DNA of 64,000 nt from Corynebacterium kalinowskii. Its GTDB lineage: Bacteria; Actinomycetota; Actinomycetes; Mycobacteriales; Mycobacteriaceae. The DNA lies in NCBI RefSeq assembly GCF_009734385.1, contig NZ_CP046452.1, forward strand, positions 1,860,001 to 1,924,000. Reading direction: 5' to 3'. Of this stretch, positions 34,336 to 42,594 are shown piece by piece (the stretch's first letter is position 1; the number at the start of each line of letters is the position of its first letter). Below the pieces are notes generated by a model that was not told where the DNA came from, did no database searches, and saw only the letters and a list, made by a program, of their open reading frames with translations. Both the position numbers and the translations under genes were made by a program.

Positions 34336-34968
34336 CTCCGGGTAGTCATTGCGGACGTTGCCCACAGCGGGGTCCGCGGGCGAAGTCACCAACGAGGACA
34401 CCAGGTGGGCTGGGCTCGGGTGCAGCAGATCCGTCGCTCCGGTAAGCCACGGCGCCACTTCTTCCCTGGTGAGGAACCGTGGCAGCCGATGGTGCAGCCA
34501 GTCAAGCGGGGCGACGGAATCAGTGGTCACCATCGTGGCCGACAGCTGATCCAAGCCCGTGGCCCACAGCCCGGCTGCCCACAGCATTCCCCCGTCCGCA
34601 GGACGCACAAAGTAGGGCTTCTTTTCGTGCCACTCGTAGTAGCCATCGAGCGGGATCACGCAGCGTCCCCGCTTGTAGGCATCGCGGAACGAGGGCTTTT
34701 CCGCGATGGTTTCCGCTCGCGCATTAAAGAGCGGTGCCCCGGTCAGGTCCTTTTTCCAATGCGGCAGCAGCCCCCAGCGCGCGGGTTCCAGCAAGGTTTC
34801 CTCCGCCAAGAACCGCACGATCGGAATGACGTTCGTGGGTGCGATGTTGTAGCGGGGTGGCGGAGCCCCGTGGGGTGCCCGGGTGGGGCGGGTTGGGTCG
34901 TCGATAAGCTCTGCGGTGGCTCGCAGCAGAGACTCACCTGTTGTAAAGAGAACAAAGCGTCCGCACAT
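34312..34968 (-). CDS. SRAP-domain protein (YedK/HMCES-like, DNA-protein crosslink former)
   Basis: A 218-residue SRAP protein. It starts MCGRF, so Met removal exposes Cys2, which forms the crosslink to abasic sites in single-stranded DNA. The GYYEWHE active-site Glu and the HHRLPRFL His are also present. I take the ATG at 34968: an upstream in-frame start would bury Cys2 and is ruled out. CATAAT lies 7 nt before it, so the mRNA is probably leaderless. Divergent from aroA. Confidence 0.93.
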   Translation of the reverse strand: MCGRFVLFTTGESLLRATAELIDDPTRPTRAPHGAPPPRYNIAPTNVIPIVRFLAEETLLEPARWGLLPHWKKDLTGAPLFNARAETIAEKPSFRDAYKRGRCVIPLDGYYEWHEKKPYFVRPADGGMLWAAGLWATGLDQLSATMVTTDSVAPLDWLHHRLPRFLTREEVAPWLTGATDLLHPSPAHLVSSLVTSPADPAVGNVRNDYPELISDQVS

Positions 34969-34974
34969 ACCACC

Positions 34975-34981
34975 TATTATG
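34975..34981. promoter_or_regulatory. Shared divergent -10 between the SRAP gene and aroA
   Basis: TATTATG holds TATTAT on the plus strand, with the aroA ATG (34988) 7 nt further, and CATAAT on the minus strand, with the SRAP ATG (34968) 7 nt further. Both transcripts would be leaderless. Confidence 0.6.
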
Positions 34982-34987
34982 GAGTGC

Positions 34988-36295
34988 ATGGAATCTCAAG
35001 GTTTAGCGCAGTGGCCGGCTCCGGTGGCCGAGGGCCCGATCACCTGGAACGTTTCGGTGCCCGGTTCGAAGTCGATGACCAACCGAGCTCTGATTTTATC
35101 GGCGCTCGCGAGCTATCCCTCGACGTTGAAGGGTGCGCTTATTAGTCGCGATTCGGAACTGATGATGACCGCACTTGAAGAGCTTGGCGCCGTCATTACC
35201 CGCACCGAGCCAAGCCATGGCAGCCCCACCACCACTATTCGGGTCGAGCCGGGCGAGTTAGTTGGTGGCTCCATTGCGTGCGGCCTGGCAGGCACCGTCA
35301 TGCGATTTGTTCCCCCAGTTGCGGCACTAGCCAAGGGCACCGTATTCTTTGACGGCGATCCGCAGGCTCGGGTACGCCCAATGAATACAATTCTTGACGC
35401 GCTCCGCACCCTCGGAGTTGCAGTCTCCGGCGACAGTCTCCCTTTCACGGTGGAAGGCACCGGCGAGGTCTGCGGTGGTCTAGTCGAGATCGATGCCAGC
35501 GCTTCCTCCCAATTCGTCTCCGGGCTGCTGCTCGTTGGCGCTCGTTTCTCCGAAGGGCTAACCGTCCGGCACGTGGGCGGTCGCCTGCCGTCGATGCCCC
35601 ATGTGGAGATGACCGTAGACATGCTGCGCCAAGCCGGGGTACGCGTGGACGCCACAGTTCCGAACGAGTGGCGGGTCTGGCCGGGGCTTATTGACGGCCA
35701 AGTCTGGGCCATCGAGCCTGATCTGTCGAACGCGACTCCGTTTCTCGCAGCTGCCGCCGTCACCGGCGGCCAAGTTGGAATCAGCCACTGGCCAATGCAG
35801 ACGCATCAGGCTGGGGACGCAATTCGGGGAATCCTGGAGCAGATGGGTTGCACCACGGAGTTTCGCGCGAATGGTGCCGGGCACGATCTGGTCGTCACTG
35901 GCCCGCCTCGCGGTCAGCTCAAGGGCATCACCATTGATCTGTCCGATATCGGCGAGCTGACCCCAACCGTCGCGGCGCTGGCTGCGCTGGCCTCCACGCC
36001 AAGCCGTTTGGAGGGCATCTCCCACTTGCGCGGGCACGAAACGAACCGACTGTTTGCCCTGTCCACCGAGATCAATGGCCTGGGTGGCAACTGTACCGAA
36101 GTCCCCGATGGCTTAGTCATCGAACCGGCTCCGCTGGCCGGCGGTGTGTGGCACTCATACGCCGACCACCGGATGGCTACCGCGGGTGCGATCATCGGCC
36201 TCGTTACGGAGGGCGTGCTCGTAGAGGACATCCAGACCACGTCTAAGACTCTTCCCGGCTTCGAGCTCATGTGGCAGGCAATGATCGATGGGTAG
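34988..36295 (+). CDS. aroA: 3-phosphoshikimate 1-carboxyvinyltransferase (EPSP synthase)
   Basis: A 435-residue enzyme that joins phosphoenolpyruvate to shikimate-3-phosphate in aromatic amino acid synthesis. Motifs: [17 protein letters not shown] near the N-terminus, [15 protein letters not shown], and the two-domain inside-out barrel with a second [20 protein letters not shown] prefer the ATG at 34988, 7 nt after TATTAT; the ATG at 34979 overlaps that element. The stop overlaps the rsgA start by 8 nt, so the two genes are coupled. Confidence 0.95.
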   Translation: MESQGLAQWPAPVAEGPITWNVSVPGSKSMTNRALILSALASYPSTLKGALISRDSELMMTALEELGAVITRTEPSHGSPTTTIRVEPGELVGGSIACGLAGTVMRFVPPVAALAKGTVFFDGDPQARVRPMNTILDALRTLGVAVSGDSLPFTVEGTGEVCGGLVEIDASASSQFVSGLLLVGARFSEGLTVRHVGGRLPSMPHVEMTVDMLRQAGVRVDATVPNEWRVWPGLIDGQVWAIEPDLSNATPFLAAAAVTGGQVGISHWPMQTHQAGDAIRGILEQMGCTTEFRANGAGHDLVVTGPPRGQLKGITIDLSDIGELTPTVAALAALASTPSRLEGISHLRGHETNRLFALSTEINGLGGNCTEVPDGLVIEPAPLAGGVWHSYADHRMATAGAIIGLVTEGVLVEDIQTTSKTLPGFELMWQAMIDG

Positions 36296-37301
36296 CCGTC
36301 GCTACTTCGACGAATCCGACGTCCGCATTCGTCCGGGTCGCAAGGGCTCCCGCCCGCGAACGAAGGATCGGCCGACGCACGAGGACGCCCAACTCGGCAT
36401 GGTAGTATCTAAGGACCGTGGACGATGGGGAGTGGTTCTGGACGGAGAGATCGAACCGGTCGTCTGCATGCGGGCCAAAGAGTTGGGGCGGACGAACATT
36501 GTGGTGGGCGATCGCGTCGGCGTAGTCGGCGACACCACTGGGCGTGCAGGTAGCCTCGCGCGCATCGTTCGGCTTGAGGAGCGGACCAGCGTCCTGCGCC
36601 GCACCGCCGATGACACTGACCCGTATGAACGCATTGTCGTAGGCAATGCTGACCAGCTGCTCATCGTCACTGCGGTGGCCGATCCCCCGCCGCGTGCCGG
36701 GTTCGTCGAACGAGCGCTGGTTGCGGCCTACGTAGGACACCTCAAGCCTGTGCTGTGCCTGACCAAGTCTGATCTCGCAGATCCGGCAACCTTTGCCGCC
36801 GAGTTCGCAGACCTCGACATCCCAGTGGTCATCGCGGGTGTGAACGACAACCTAGATGAAGTTCAAGGCATCGTTGCTGACAACGTCACCGCCCTGATTG
36901 GGCATTCCGGGGTAGGAAAATCAACCCTGGTCAACCGCTTGGTCCCCGATGCCGACCGCGCCACTGGCGCAGTATCGGGCGTCGGCAAGGGCCGGCACAC
37001 CTCAACCCAGTCCGTGGCGCTGCGCTTGCCACAAGGTGGTTGGATCATTGATACCCCCGGTATTCGTTCCTTCGGCCTCGCACATGTAGATGCCGATACC
37101 GTGGTGGGTGTATTCGAGGATCTCGCAGAGACCGTCGAACATTGCCCCCGCGGGTGTTCCCATATGGGCCCGCCTGCTGACCCGGAATGCGCGCTAGATA
37201 GCCTCACAGGCGCTTCTTTGCGCCGTGCGCAGGCCGTACGCAAGCTCCTCGAAGCGCTTCGCTCCAACGATGACTGGGAGCTCGGAATAGAAAAGGACTA
37301 A
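36288..37301 (+). CDS. rsgA: Ribosome small subunit-dependent GTPase RsgA
   Basis: A 337-residue circularly permuted GTPase that helps late assembly of the 30S subunit. The order G4 (LTKSDL), G1 ([12 protein letters not shown]), G3 ([10 protein letters not shown]) shows the permutation. The C-terminal zinc finger [16 protein letters not shown] is complete. It is coupled to aroA by an 8-nt overlap, and the ClC channel gene starts 4 nt after its stop, so the three genes form an operon. Mycobacterial order (Rv3227-Rv3228) is the same. Confidence 0.95.
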   Translation: MGSRRYFDESDVRIRPGRKGSRPRTKDRPTHEDAQLGMVVSKDRGRWGVVLDGEIEPVVCMRAKELGRTNIVVGDRVGVVGDTTGRAGSLARIVRLEERTSVLRRTADDTDPYERIVVGNADQLLIVTAVADPPPRAGFVERALVAAYVGHLKPVLCLTKSDLADPATFAAEFADLDIPVVIAGVNDNLDEVQGIVADNVTALIGHSGVGKSTLVNRLVPDADRATGAVSGVGKGRHTSTQSVALRLPQGGWIIDTPGIRSFGLAHVDADTVVGVFEDLAETVEHCPRGCSHMGPPADPECALDSLTGASLRRAQAVRKLLEALRSNDDWELGIEKD

Positions 37302-37305
37302 GTCT

Positions 37306-38589
37306 GTGCCTCTCGAAAGCACCTCAATCAGTCGATTGTCCCTGTTCGCTGTGCTCACTGGCGCTCTCACTGGGCTCGCGGTAGCAGCGCTGAACTGGGC
37401 GGTTATCCTGACTGAACGCCTGGTGTTTGGCACAGACCATTTGGCCTCCCCTGATCCTACGTCTGTCGTATCGCCACTTCGGCTGGCGCTCACGCTGCTG
37501 GGACTCGGCTTCGTCTTGTCCTGGGCTTGGTTTCTGCTGAACAAGTATGGCGATGAACAAGTATCCGTCCCCGGCGCAATGGCCGGCCGGAAAATGCCCC
37601 TCGTGGCGACGTTAGCTTCCGCCTTCATTCAAGTGATGTCAGTGGCTGCTGGCGCTCCTGTAGGGCGCGAGAATGCACCTCGCATCGTCGGCGGGCTGTC
37701 TGCATCACGCCTCGCCGTGTGGCGACACTTGGACCAGCCATCGCGTCGCTTACTCATCGGCGCTGCCGCCGGTGCTGGTCTCGGCGCAACCTTTCACTTA
37801 CCACTGGCGGGCGCAGTGTTCGCACTGGAGCTACTGCTCGTGGAAATGTCCGCGCAGGCGGTCATCACCGTGATGCTCACCTCTGCCACCGCCGCGGCCG
37901 TGACCGGAGCTTTCGTTACCCCGCACCCGGTTTTCCACAGCGTGGACGTTTCCGAGAATCTGCCGACGATCATCGTCGCGATCATCGTGGGCTTTTGCGC
38001 CGGGTTGCTCGGACACTTTTTTGGCAAGCTCGCCCGCATCGCGGTGCAGCGTCGCGCGACCGGCAAAGCTCTCTTGTGGCAGATGCCTGTGGGGTTCGCG
38101 GTCCTAGCAGTGATGTCCTATTTCGTGCCCGGGGTCAGCGCGAATGCCCGATTCACCACTGACACCATCCTCACCGCAGACAACGTCGCATTGGGCTTGA
38201 TCCTGGTGGGTGTGCTGCGCGTGTGCGCAATCGTGCTGAGCTTCCGCGTCGGTGTCATCGGCGGTACTCTCACCCCGGCATTCGGCCTCGGGGCGATCTG
38301 CGGGGCGCTGCTCGGCATTGCTCTCGGACCGCTTTTCCCCGGTGTTCCCCTCGGAGCCTTCGCCGTGCTTGGGGGCGCAGCGTTCCTTTCAACGGCAATG
38401 GCTGCCCCACTCTTCGGCCTCATCGCAGCGATCGAATTCACGGACATGGCAGCCCAAGGCTACCTGCCCGTGTTCGTTGCAGTTGTAGCTGCCGCGCTGG
38501 CAGTACGTGCATGGGGCCTGCTTGTTAACGAAGAACAGCGGCTGGCCCCATTCACATCTGCACTATTTGTCGGCAATCGGCGTCGCTAA
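37306..38589 (+). CDS. ClC-family chloride channel or exchanger
   Basis: A 427-residue protein with about ten to twelve membrane segments. The ClC marks are GAPVGRENAPRIVGG, where the Glu equivalent to the gating glutamate is kept though Gly-Pro after it is changed to Asn-Ala, and the GVIGGTLTPAFGLG selectivity stretch. GTG start with AAAAGGA about 9 nt upstream. It should pass chloride or exchange it for protons. It is last in the aroA-rsgA-clc set, and the desaturase gene ends 6 bp away on the other strand. Confidence 0.88.
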   Translation: MPLESTSISRLSLFAVLTGALTGLAVAALNWAVILTERLVFGTDHLASPDPTSVVSPLRLALTLLGLGFVLSWAWFLLNKYGDEQVSVPGAMAGRKMPLVATLASAFIQVMSVAAGAPVGRENAPRIVGGLSASRLAVWRHLDQPSRRLLIGAAAGAGLGATFHLPLAGAVFALELLLVEMSAQAVITVMLTSATAAAVTGAFVTPHPVFHSVDVSENLPTIIVAIIVGFCAGLLGHFFGKLARIAVQRRATGKALLWQMPVGFAVLAVMSYFVPGVSANARFTTDTILTADNVALGLILVGVLRVCAIVLSFRVGVIGGTLTPAFGLGAICGALLGIALGPLFPGVPLGAFAVLGGAAFLSTAMAAPLFGLIAAIEFTDMAAQGYLPVFVAVVAAALAVRAWGLLVNEEQRLAPFTSALFVGNRRR

Positions 38590-38595
38590 GCGCGA

Positions 38596-39870
38596 CTAGC
38601 GACGTACCGGACGCATGAGCGCGTAACGGATCGCCTCGCCGACGCTCGGGCGCGCTTCCTTGAGCAGCTGCAGGCCCGGTACCAGGCCACGGCGCAAACC
38701 ATGCTCATTCTTGCCCACATGCAGCTGAGCTTCCATTTCCGGAGTGAAGCCCTCTTCGGAACGCACCTCTGGCGCGTTAGAAGGATCGGCGGCCAGCATG
38801 GAGTTCGGCAGCGTGAGCTTGAGCAGGGTCTTTTGCACCTTGCCGAACTGCACAGGGAAGGAATCCGTGTTGTACGGCAGATCGAATTCCCGGGCGATCG
38901 CCTCAACTTGCTTACCCACCGCTGCGAGGCGGTTGGACGGCATGTTCGGGTACAGGTGATGCTCGATCTGGTAGTTCAGGTTGCCGGACAAGATGGTGAG
39001 GATCTTGCCACCACGGAAGTTCGCGGAACCCAGCATCTGACGCAGGTACCACTCGCCCTTGGTTTCGTTCTCCCACTGCGCCTTGGTAAAGGTCTCCACT
39101 TCATCTGGGAAGTGACCACAGAAGATCACAGCGTAAGACCACCAGTTGCGCACCAGGTTAGCGATCATATTCGCCTTCGCGGTGTGCAGGAAATTCGGGC
39201 CGGTGAGCGCTGGGTAGAGGACGTAGTCCTTCAGCACCTGGTTACGAACCTTGCCCATGGTCTCCCAGAATTTCGGTTTCGTCTCCTCCCAGGTCTGTTT
39301 ACCTGCGAAGACGCGCCCGAGCTCGACGTCGTAGAACGCAATGGCCCACTGGAAGAAGGACGCCAGGAACGCGTTGGTCACCGGCTGGAAGGCGTGCATC
39401 GGGGTCCACTTGCGGTCACGGGTAACGCGGAGAATGCCGTATCCAACATCGTGGTCCATGCCCAGGATGTTGGTGTACGTGTGGTGCACGTGGTTGTGCG
39501 TGTGCGCCCACTGGGAGCTTGGGCAGTTCATGTCCCACTCCCACGTAGCGGAGTGGATGACAGGATCGTTCATCCAGTCCCACTGGCCGTGGATCACGTT
39601 GTGGCCGATCTCCATGTTCTCGAGGATCTTGGCCAGGCTGAGCAAGCCGGTGCCTGCCCAGAAAAATGGCTTCTTATGGCTGAGCAGGAGCAACGCACGA
39701 CCGGTGAGTTCCGTGCCACGCTGTACCTTGATCAGGCCCTTGATGTACTTAACGTCGTTCTCGCCGAGGCTGGCTTCGACTTCCTGCTTGATGGCGTCGA
39801 AGCGACGGCCGATCTCTTCAATGTCTTCGTCGGTCAGATGGGAATACGCTTGAATGTTCTTGATAGCCAT
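38596..39870 (-). CDS. Acyl-CoA fatty acid desaturase (DesA3-like)
   Basis: A 424-residue membrane desaturase with all His boxes: GHNVIHGQWDW, HTHNHVHHTYTN and QIEHHLYPNMP, plus membrane segments between them. It introduces a double bond into acyl-CoA or phospholipid chains, as Rv3229c (DesA3) does at position 9 of stearate. It is preceded by its electron-transfer partner with a 10-bp gap on the same strand. The ATG starts MAIKNIQAYSHL. Confidence 0.92.
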   Translation of the reverse strand: MAIKNIQAYSHLTDEDIEEIGRRFDAIKQEVEASLGENDVKYIKGLIKVQRGTELTGRALLLLSHKKPFFWAGTGLLSLAKILENMEIGHNVIHGQWDWMNDPVIHSATWEWDMNCPSSQWAHTHNHVHHTYTNILGMDHDVGYGILRVTRDRKWTPMHAFQPVTNAFLASFFQWAIAFYDVELGRVFAGKQTWEETKPKFWETMGKVRNQVLKDYVLYPALTGPNFLHTAKANMIANLVRNWWSYAVIFCGHFPDEVETFTKAQWENETKGEWYLRQMLGSANFRGGKILTILSGNLNYQIEHHLYPNMPSNRLAAVGKQVEAIAREFDLPYNTDSFPVQFGKVQKTLLKLTLPNSMLAADPSNAPEVRSEEGFTPEMEAQLHVGKNEHGLRRGLVPGLQLLKEARPSVGEAIRYALMRPVRR

Positions 39871-39880
39871 GTCAGTATCC

Positions 39881-40936
39881 TTACACGTCGAGGGTTAGGT
39901 CGCCACGCGCTACGCACACGCAGGTTCGGATGCGTTCGCCCAGTTCATGGGCTTCGCCGGTGGTCAGATTGTGCGCTGCGCCGTCCTTGATCGTCTGCAC
40001 GCAAGTGTGACAGATGCCCATGCGGCATCCGAACGGCAGCTGAATCCCTTCGGACTCCGCAGCCTCGAGGATAGTGGTGGCGCCGTCTGCCTGAACTTGG
40101 CCTTTGGCGCCGAAGGTAATGAGACCTCCCTCTGCGTCCGAGGTGCGATCCAAGGTGAAGCGCTCAGTGCGCAGCTCGTGACGCTTTTCGACGCCCTCGT
40201 CCCACCACTTTGCCAGTGCCTCCAGCATCTCTCCCGGCCCGCAAGCGAAAGGAGCACGCTCCGCATAATCCGGGACCAGGTTGCCAACTTCTTCCGGAGT
40301 GACGCGCCCTTGCTCCGAAGTAATTCGCAGGTGGCAGGTGAGGCCTGGCACCTGGCGTAGCTCCTCAATGAACAGTGCGTCCTGTTCGGTACGCGCCGAA
40401 TACACCAGTACTGCGTCGTGATTCGGGGAGCGCAGCTCTAGAGCGCGGATCATAGCCACGATCGGGGTGATACCGGTGCCCGCAGCCAGGAAGAGCAGCT
40501 TTTCCGGGATCGGATCAGGCAGGTGAAAATCGCCGGCAGGGCGCGCGATGCGCACGTTCATGCCTGGTTGAGCGCATTCGACGAGGTGCTCGGACAGCCT
40601 TCCCCCCTGCTGTGCCTTGACCGTAATACTAAATAGCTTATCCGCGCCTGAGACATTTGTGAGAGAATAGCTACGCCAAACATAGCGCCCGTTCACTTGT
40701 ACGCCAACGCCGATGTACTGTCCCGGCGCGAAGTCGACGGGAACGCCCCAGCCAGGGGTAACATCCAAACTGATCGTATCGTTATTGTGCTTGGTTACCT
40801 TGACAACTTTTCCGCGCAGCTCGCGGGTACTCCACAGCGGATTGAGCAGGGCGGTGTAGTCATCTGGCAAGAGCGGAGTAGTCCACGCTTTGAGTGCGGT
40901 GCGTACGCCCGCCAATGCATCTAGAGTGGTTTTCAT
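39881..40936 (-). CDS. Ferredoxin reductase-type partner of the desaturase (FAD, 2Fe-2S)
   Basis: A 351-residue protein (Rv3230c-like) with an FAD-binding domain (RSYSLTNVS), an NADPH domain (FLAAGTGITPIVAMI) and a C-terminal plant-type 2Fe-2S domain GCRMGICHTCVQ with a distal RTCVC. It passes electrons from NADPH to the desaturase encoded just downstream. The ATG at 40936 is followed by a 133-bp upstream gap rich in inverted repeats that probably carries the control site for the operon. Confidence 0.93.
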   Translation of the reverse strand: MKTTLDALAGVRTALKAWTTPLLPDDYTALLNPLWSTRELRGKVVKVTKHNNDTISLDVTPGWGVPVDFAPGQYIGVGVQVNGRYVWRSYSLTNVSGADKLFSITVKAQQGGRLSEHLVECAQPGMNVRIARPAGDFHLPDPIPEKLLFLAAGTGITPIVAMIRALELRSPNHDAVLVYSARTEQDALFIEELRQVPGLTCHLRITSEQGRVTPEEVGNLVPDYAERAPFACGPGEMLEALAKWWDEGVEKRHELRTERFTLDRTSDAEGGLITFGAKGQVQADGATTILEAAESEGIQLPFGCRMGICHTCVQTIKDGAAHNLTTGEAHELGERIRTCVCVARGDLTLDV

Positions 40937-40960
40937 ATCTCTCTTCGTTTCGCTAGCAAC

Positions 40961-40997
40961 ACCTTAAGGTACGGTTGCGTAGCTTACGCGTGCGTAG
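40961..40997 (-). promoter_or_regulatory. Inverted repeats upstream of the desaturase operon
   Basis: A perfect palindrome ACCTTAAGGT (40961-40970) and a second, GCGTA-GCT-TACGC (40977-40989), with TGCGTAG repeated directly at 40991-40997. They lie 25-60 bp before the reductase ATG, over the expected promoter, and look like the site of a TetR-type lipid regulator. Confidence 0.5.
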
Positions 40998-41069
40998 GTT
41001 GGGTTGGCAAGTGCAACACAAAAACTCCCACGACTTTTTGGGCCGAGGAAGTTTTATCAAGGAGAATCG

Positions 41070-41576
41070 TTACAGCAGGTCAACTAGGAACGGCAGTTCG
41101 ACTGTGTCGTACCATGCCAAGAAGTTCTCATCGGCATCTCCGACGGTCAGCTCGGCATCTTCGTCACCGAGATCGGCAGCGTCGATCGCGGCAATAGCAG
41201 CGGCCGTTGCCTGCTCAGAAGTCTCGATATCTACATGCAGCGCGGCGATCTCTTCGAAGCCGATGCGCGCTGGGCTGATCTTCACCACGGCCTCACCCTG
41301 CTCCGGCGCAAGTTCGATACGAGAATCATCTAGGTCAGCGGTGATAACAACACGGCGGTGCGGAAATTTCTCTTCATCACCAATCGCGAGCAGGCGCAGC
41401 GAAGCCCGTGCGGCCTCAATGAAAGCAAAGTGAGCGAATTCTTCTTCGTCTCCATCCTCAAAAAAGTCCACCAACGCGGGGGTAACAGCAAAGCCCCATC
41501 CCGATCGAGCTGAAAAGGAGTCGGTTTCCTTTAGCTCGCGAAGTATGGAAAACGTTGCCGGAAAGTACACCCGCAT
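41070..41576 (-). CDS. DUF6912-like conserved protein (Rv3231c-like)
   Basis: A 168-residue acidic soluble protein beginning MRVYFPATFSILREL. Its start and its place between the desaturase and HAD genes fit a conserved actinobacterial protein of unknown function (Rv3231c position); the domain name is from memory and not certain. Its ATG directly follows the HAD stop codon, so the pair is coupled. No signal peptide or catalytic motif is seen. Confidence 0.65.
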   Translation of the reverse strand: MRVYFPATFSILRELKETDSFSARSGWGFAVTPALVDFFEDGDEEEFAHFAFIEAARASLRLLAIGDEEKFPHRRVVITADLDDSRIELAPEQGEAVVKISPARIGFEEIAALHVDIETSEQATAAAIAAIDAADLGDEDAELTVGDADENFLAWYDTVELPFLVDLL

Positions 41577-41987
41577 CTAGAACTCCCCTTCCAGGCCAAA
41601 CAGCCCGGCGATCTCCACGACTGCGCGATCAAACTGTTGATAGTAGACGCCAACAAGGCCGGCTTCTACCGCTGCGCGGACGTTGAGAATGGAATCGTCG
41701 ACAAGCACGCAATCCCGCATTGGCAGGTCAATGGCCTCGGCCGCGGCCTGAAAAGCCTCTTCGCTTGGCTTTTCCGCATCGATCTCGCCGGAGAGAACCA
41801 CGGCGTCCACAAATTCGCCACGCTGCCATTCACGGATTGGATCTGCGCCAGGGCCACCTGGATCATTGGAGAGGATGGCAGTCGCAACGCCTTCGCGCTT
41901 GGCAGCGGCTAGCAAATTTCGCCAGCGACGCTGATCTTCTTCCATACCGTCCAGGACACCGACATAATCGACGATTAAACCTCGCAC
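41577..41987 (-). CDS. HAD-superfamily hydrolase
   Basis: A 136-residue HAD-like protein. Motif I is VDYVGVL, motif II ILSND, the Lys in EKPSEEAF and motif IV VLVDDS are present. The second Asp of the usual DxD is Val, a variation also seen in haloacid dehalogenases (D-A-Y-G-T type), so a standard phosphatase function is uncertain. I favour the GTG at 41987, with GGGAAG upstream; an ATG at 42059 would overlap the divergent gene. No capping domain is evident. Small substrate unknown. Confidence 0.75.
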   Translation of the reverse strand: MRGLIVDYVGVLDGMEEDQRRWRNLLAAAKREGVATAILSNDPGGPGADPIREWQRGEFVDAVVLSGEIDAEKPSEEAFQAAAEAIDLPMRDCVLVDDSILNVRAAVEAGLVGVYYQQFDRAVVEIAGLFGLEGEF

Positions 41988-42041
41988 GCTCTTACTTCCC
42001 GCTTCCTTTGGTTGATTCTCACTCGACGAAAATACTAATCC

Positions 42042-42590
42042 ATGGCACACTGCTATCAAGCGACAGCCACTGCGTCACCAATTCTTCCACAGCCCATGAC
42101 CTTTCGGCGGGTCGCAGACGACCTCGGGTGCCACGTCTCAAATCGAAGGACACCCCCCTTGCTTCGCGCCATCCCGGGATACAGCCACCTGAAGTGCCTA
42201 TCCCCATCCAGCCAACGCACCGCCATGTCCGCACCACGGTCATCGCCTGACGCTTCCCTACGGGCCTGCATCCAGATCGCCCTCGACGTCGCCTGTGGTG
42301 TACGACCAACGGCATCACTCCAGCGCCCCACCTATGACGGTCAAGTGCGCATTCATGTTCGCGCCTATCTAAAGGCTCACACCCTTCGCGGGCCGGTAGC
42401 ACTGCAGCATATCGACGTACGCCTCGTTCCACCGCCACCTGTCACCGACCCGTTCGCCATCCGCATCTTGGAGGCGGCCGAGGTCGTAGGTACCTACTCG
42501 GTGTCAGGAAAGGCAAAGGCGTTTGCCACCCGGCTTGAATTACCGGAAGGCAAACGCCAATGGATCATGCGAACCCTGCGCCTGTTCTAG
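42042..42590 (+). CDS. Rv3235 family protein
   Basis: A 182-residue protein with a C-terminal domain (LRACIQIALDVACGVRPTASLQ through YSVSGKAKAFATRLEL) that is typical of the Rv3235 (DUF6459) family, a short Arg-rich domain next to secA in many actinobacteria. The first 60 residues are low in structure and may belong to a later start at 42096. Function unknown. It stops 4 nt before the end of secA on the other strand. Confidence 0.75.
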   Translation: MAHCYQATATASPILPQPMTFRRVADDLGCHVSNRRTPPLLRAIPGYSHLKCLSPSSQRTAMSAPRSSPDASLRACIQIALDVACGVRPTASLQRPTYDGQVRIHVRAYLKAHTLRGPVALQHIDVRLVPPPPVTDPFAIRILEAAEVVGTYSVSGKAKAFATRLELPEGKRQWIMRTLRLF

Positions 42591-42594
42591 AAAA

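Noticed and set aside
38701..39990. 429-codon plus-strand frame
   Set aside because: Antisense of the desaturase and its reductase; composition and lack of motifs show it is a shadow.
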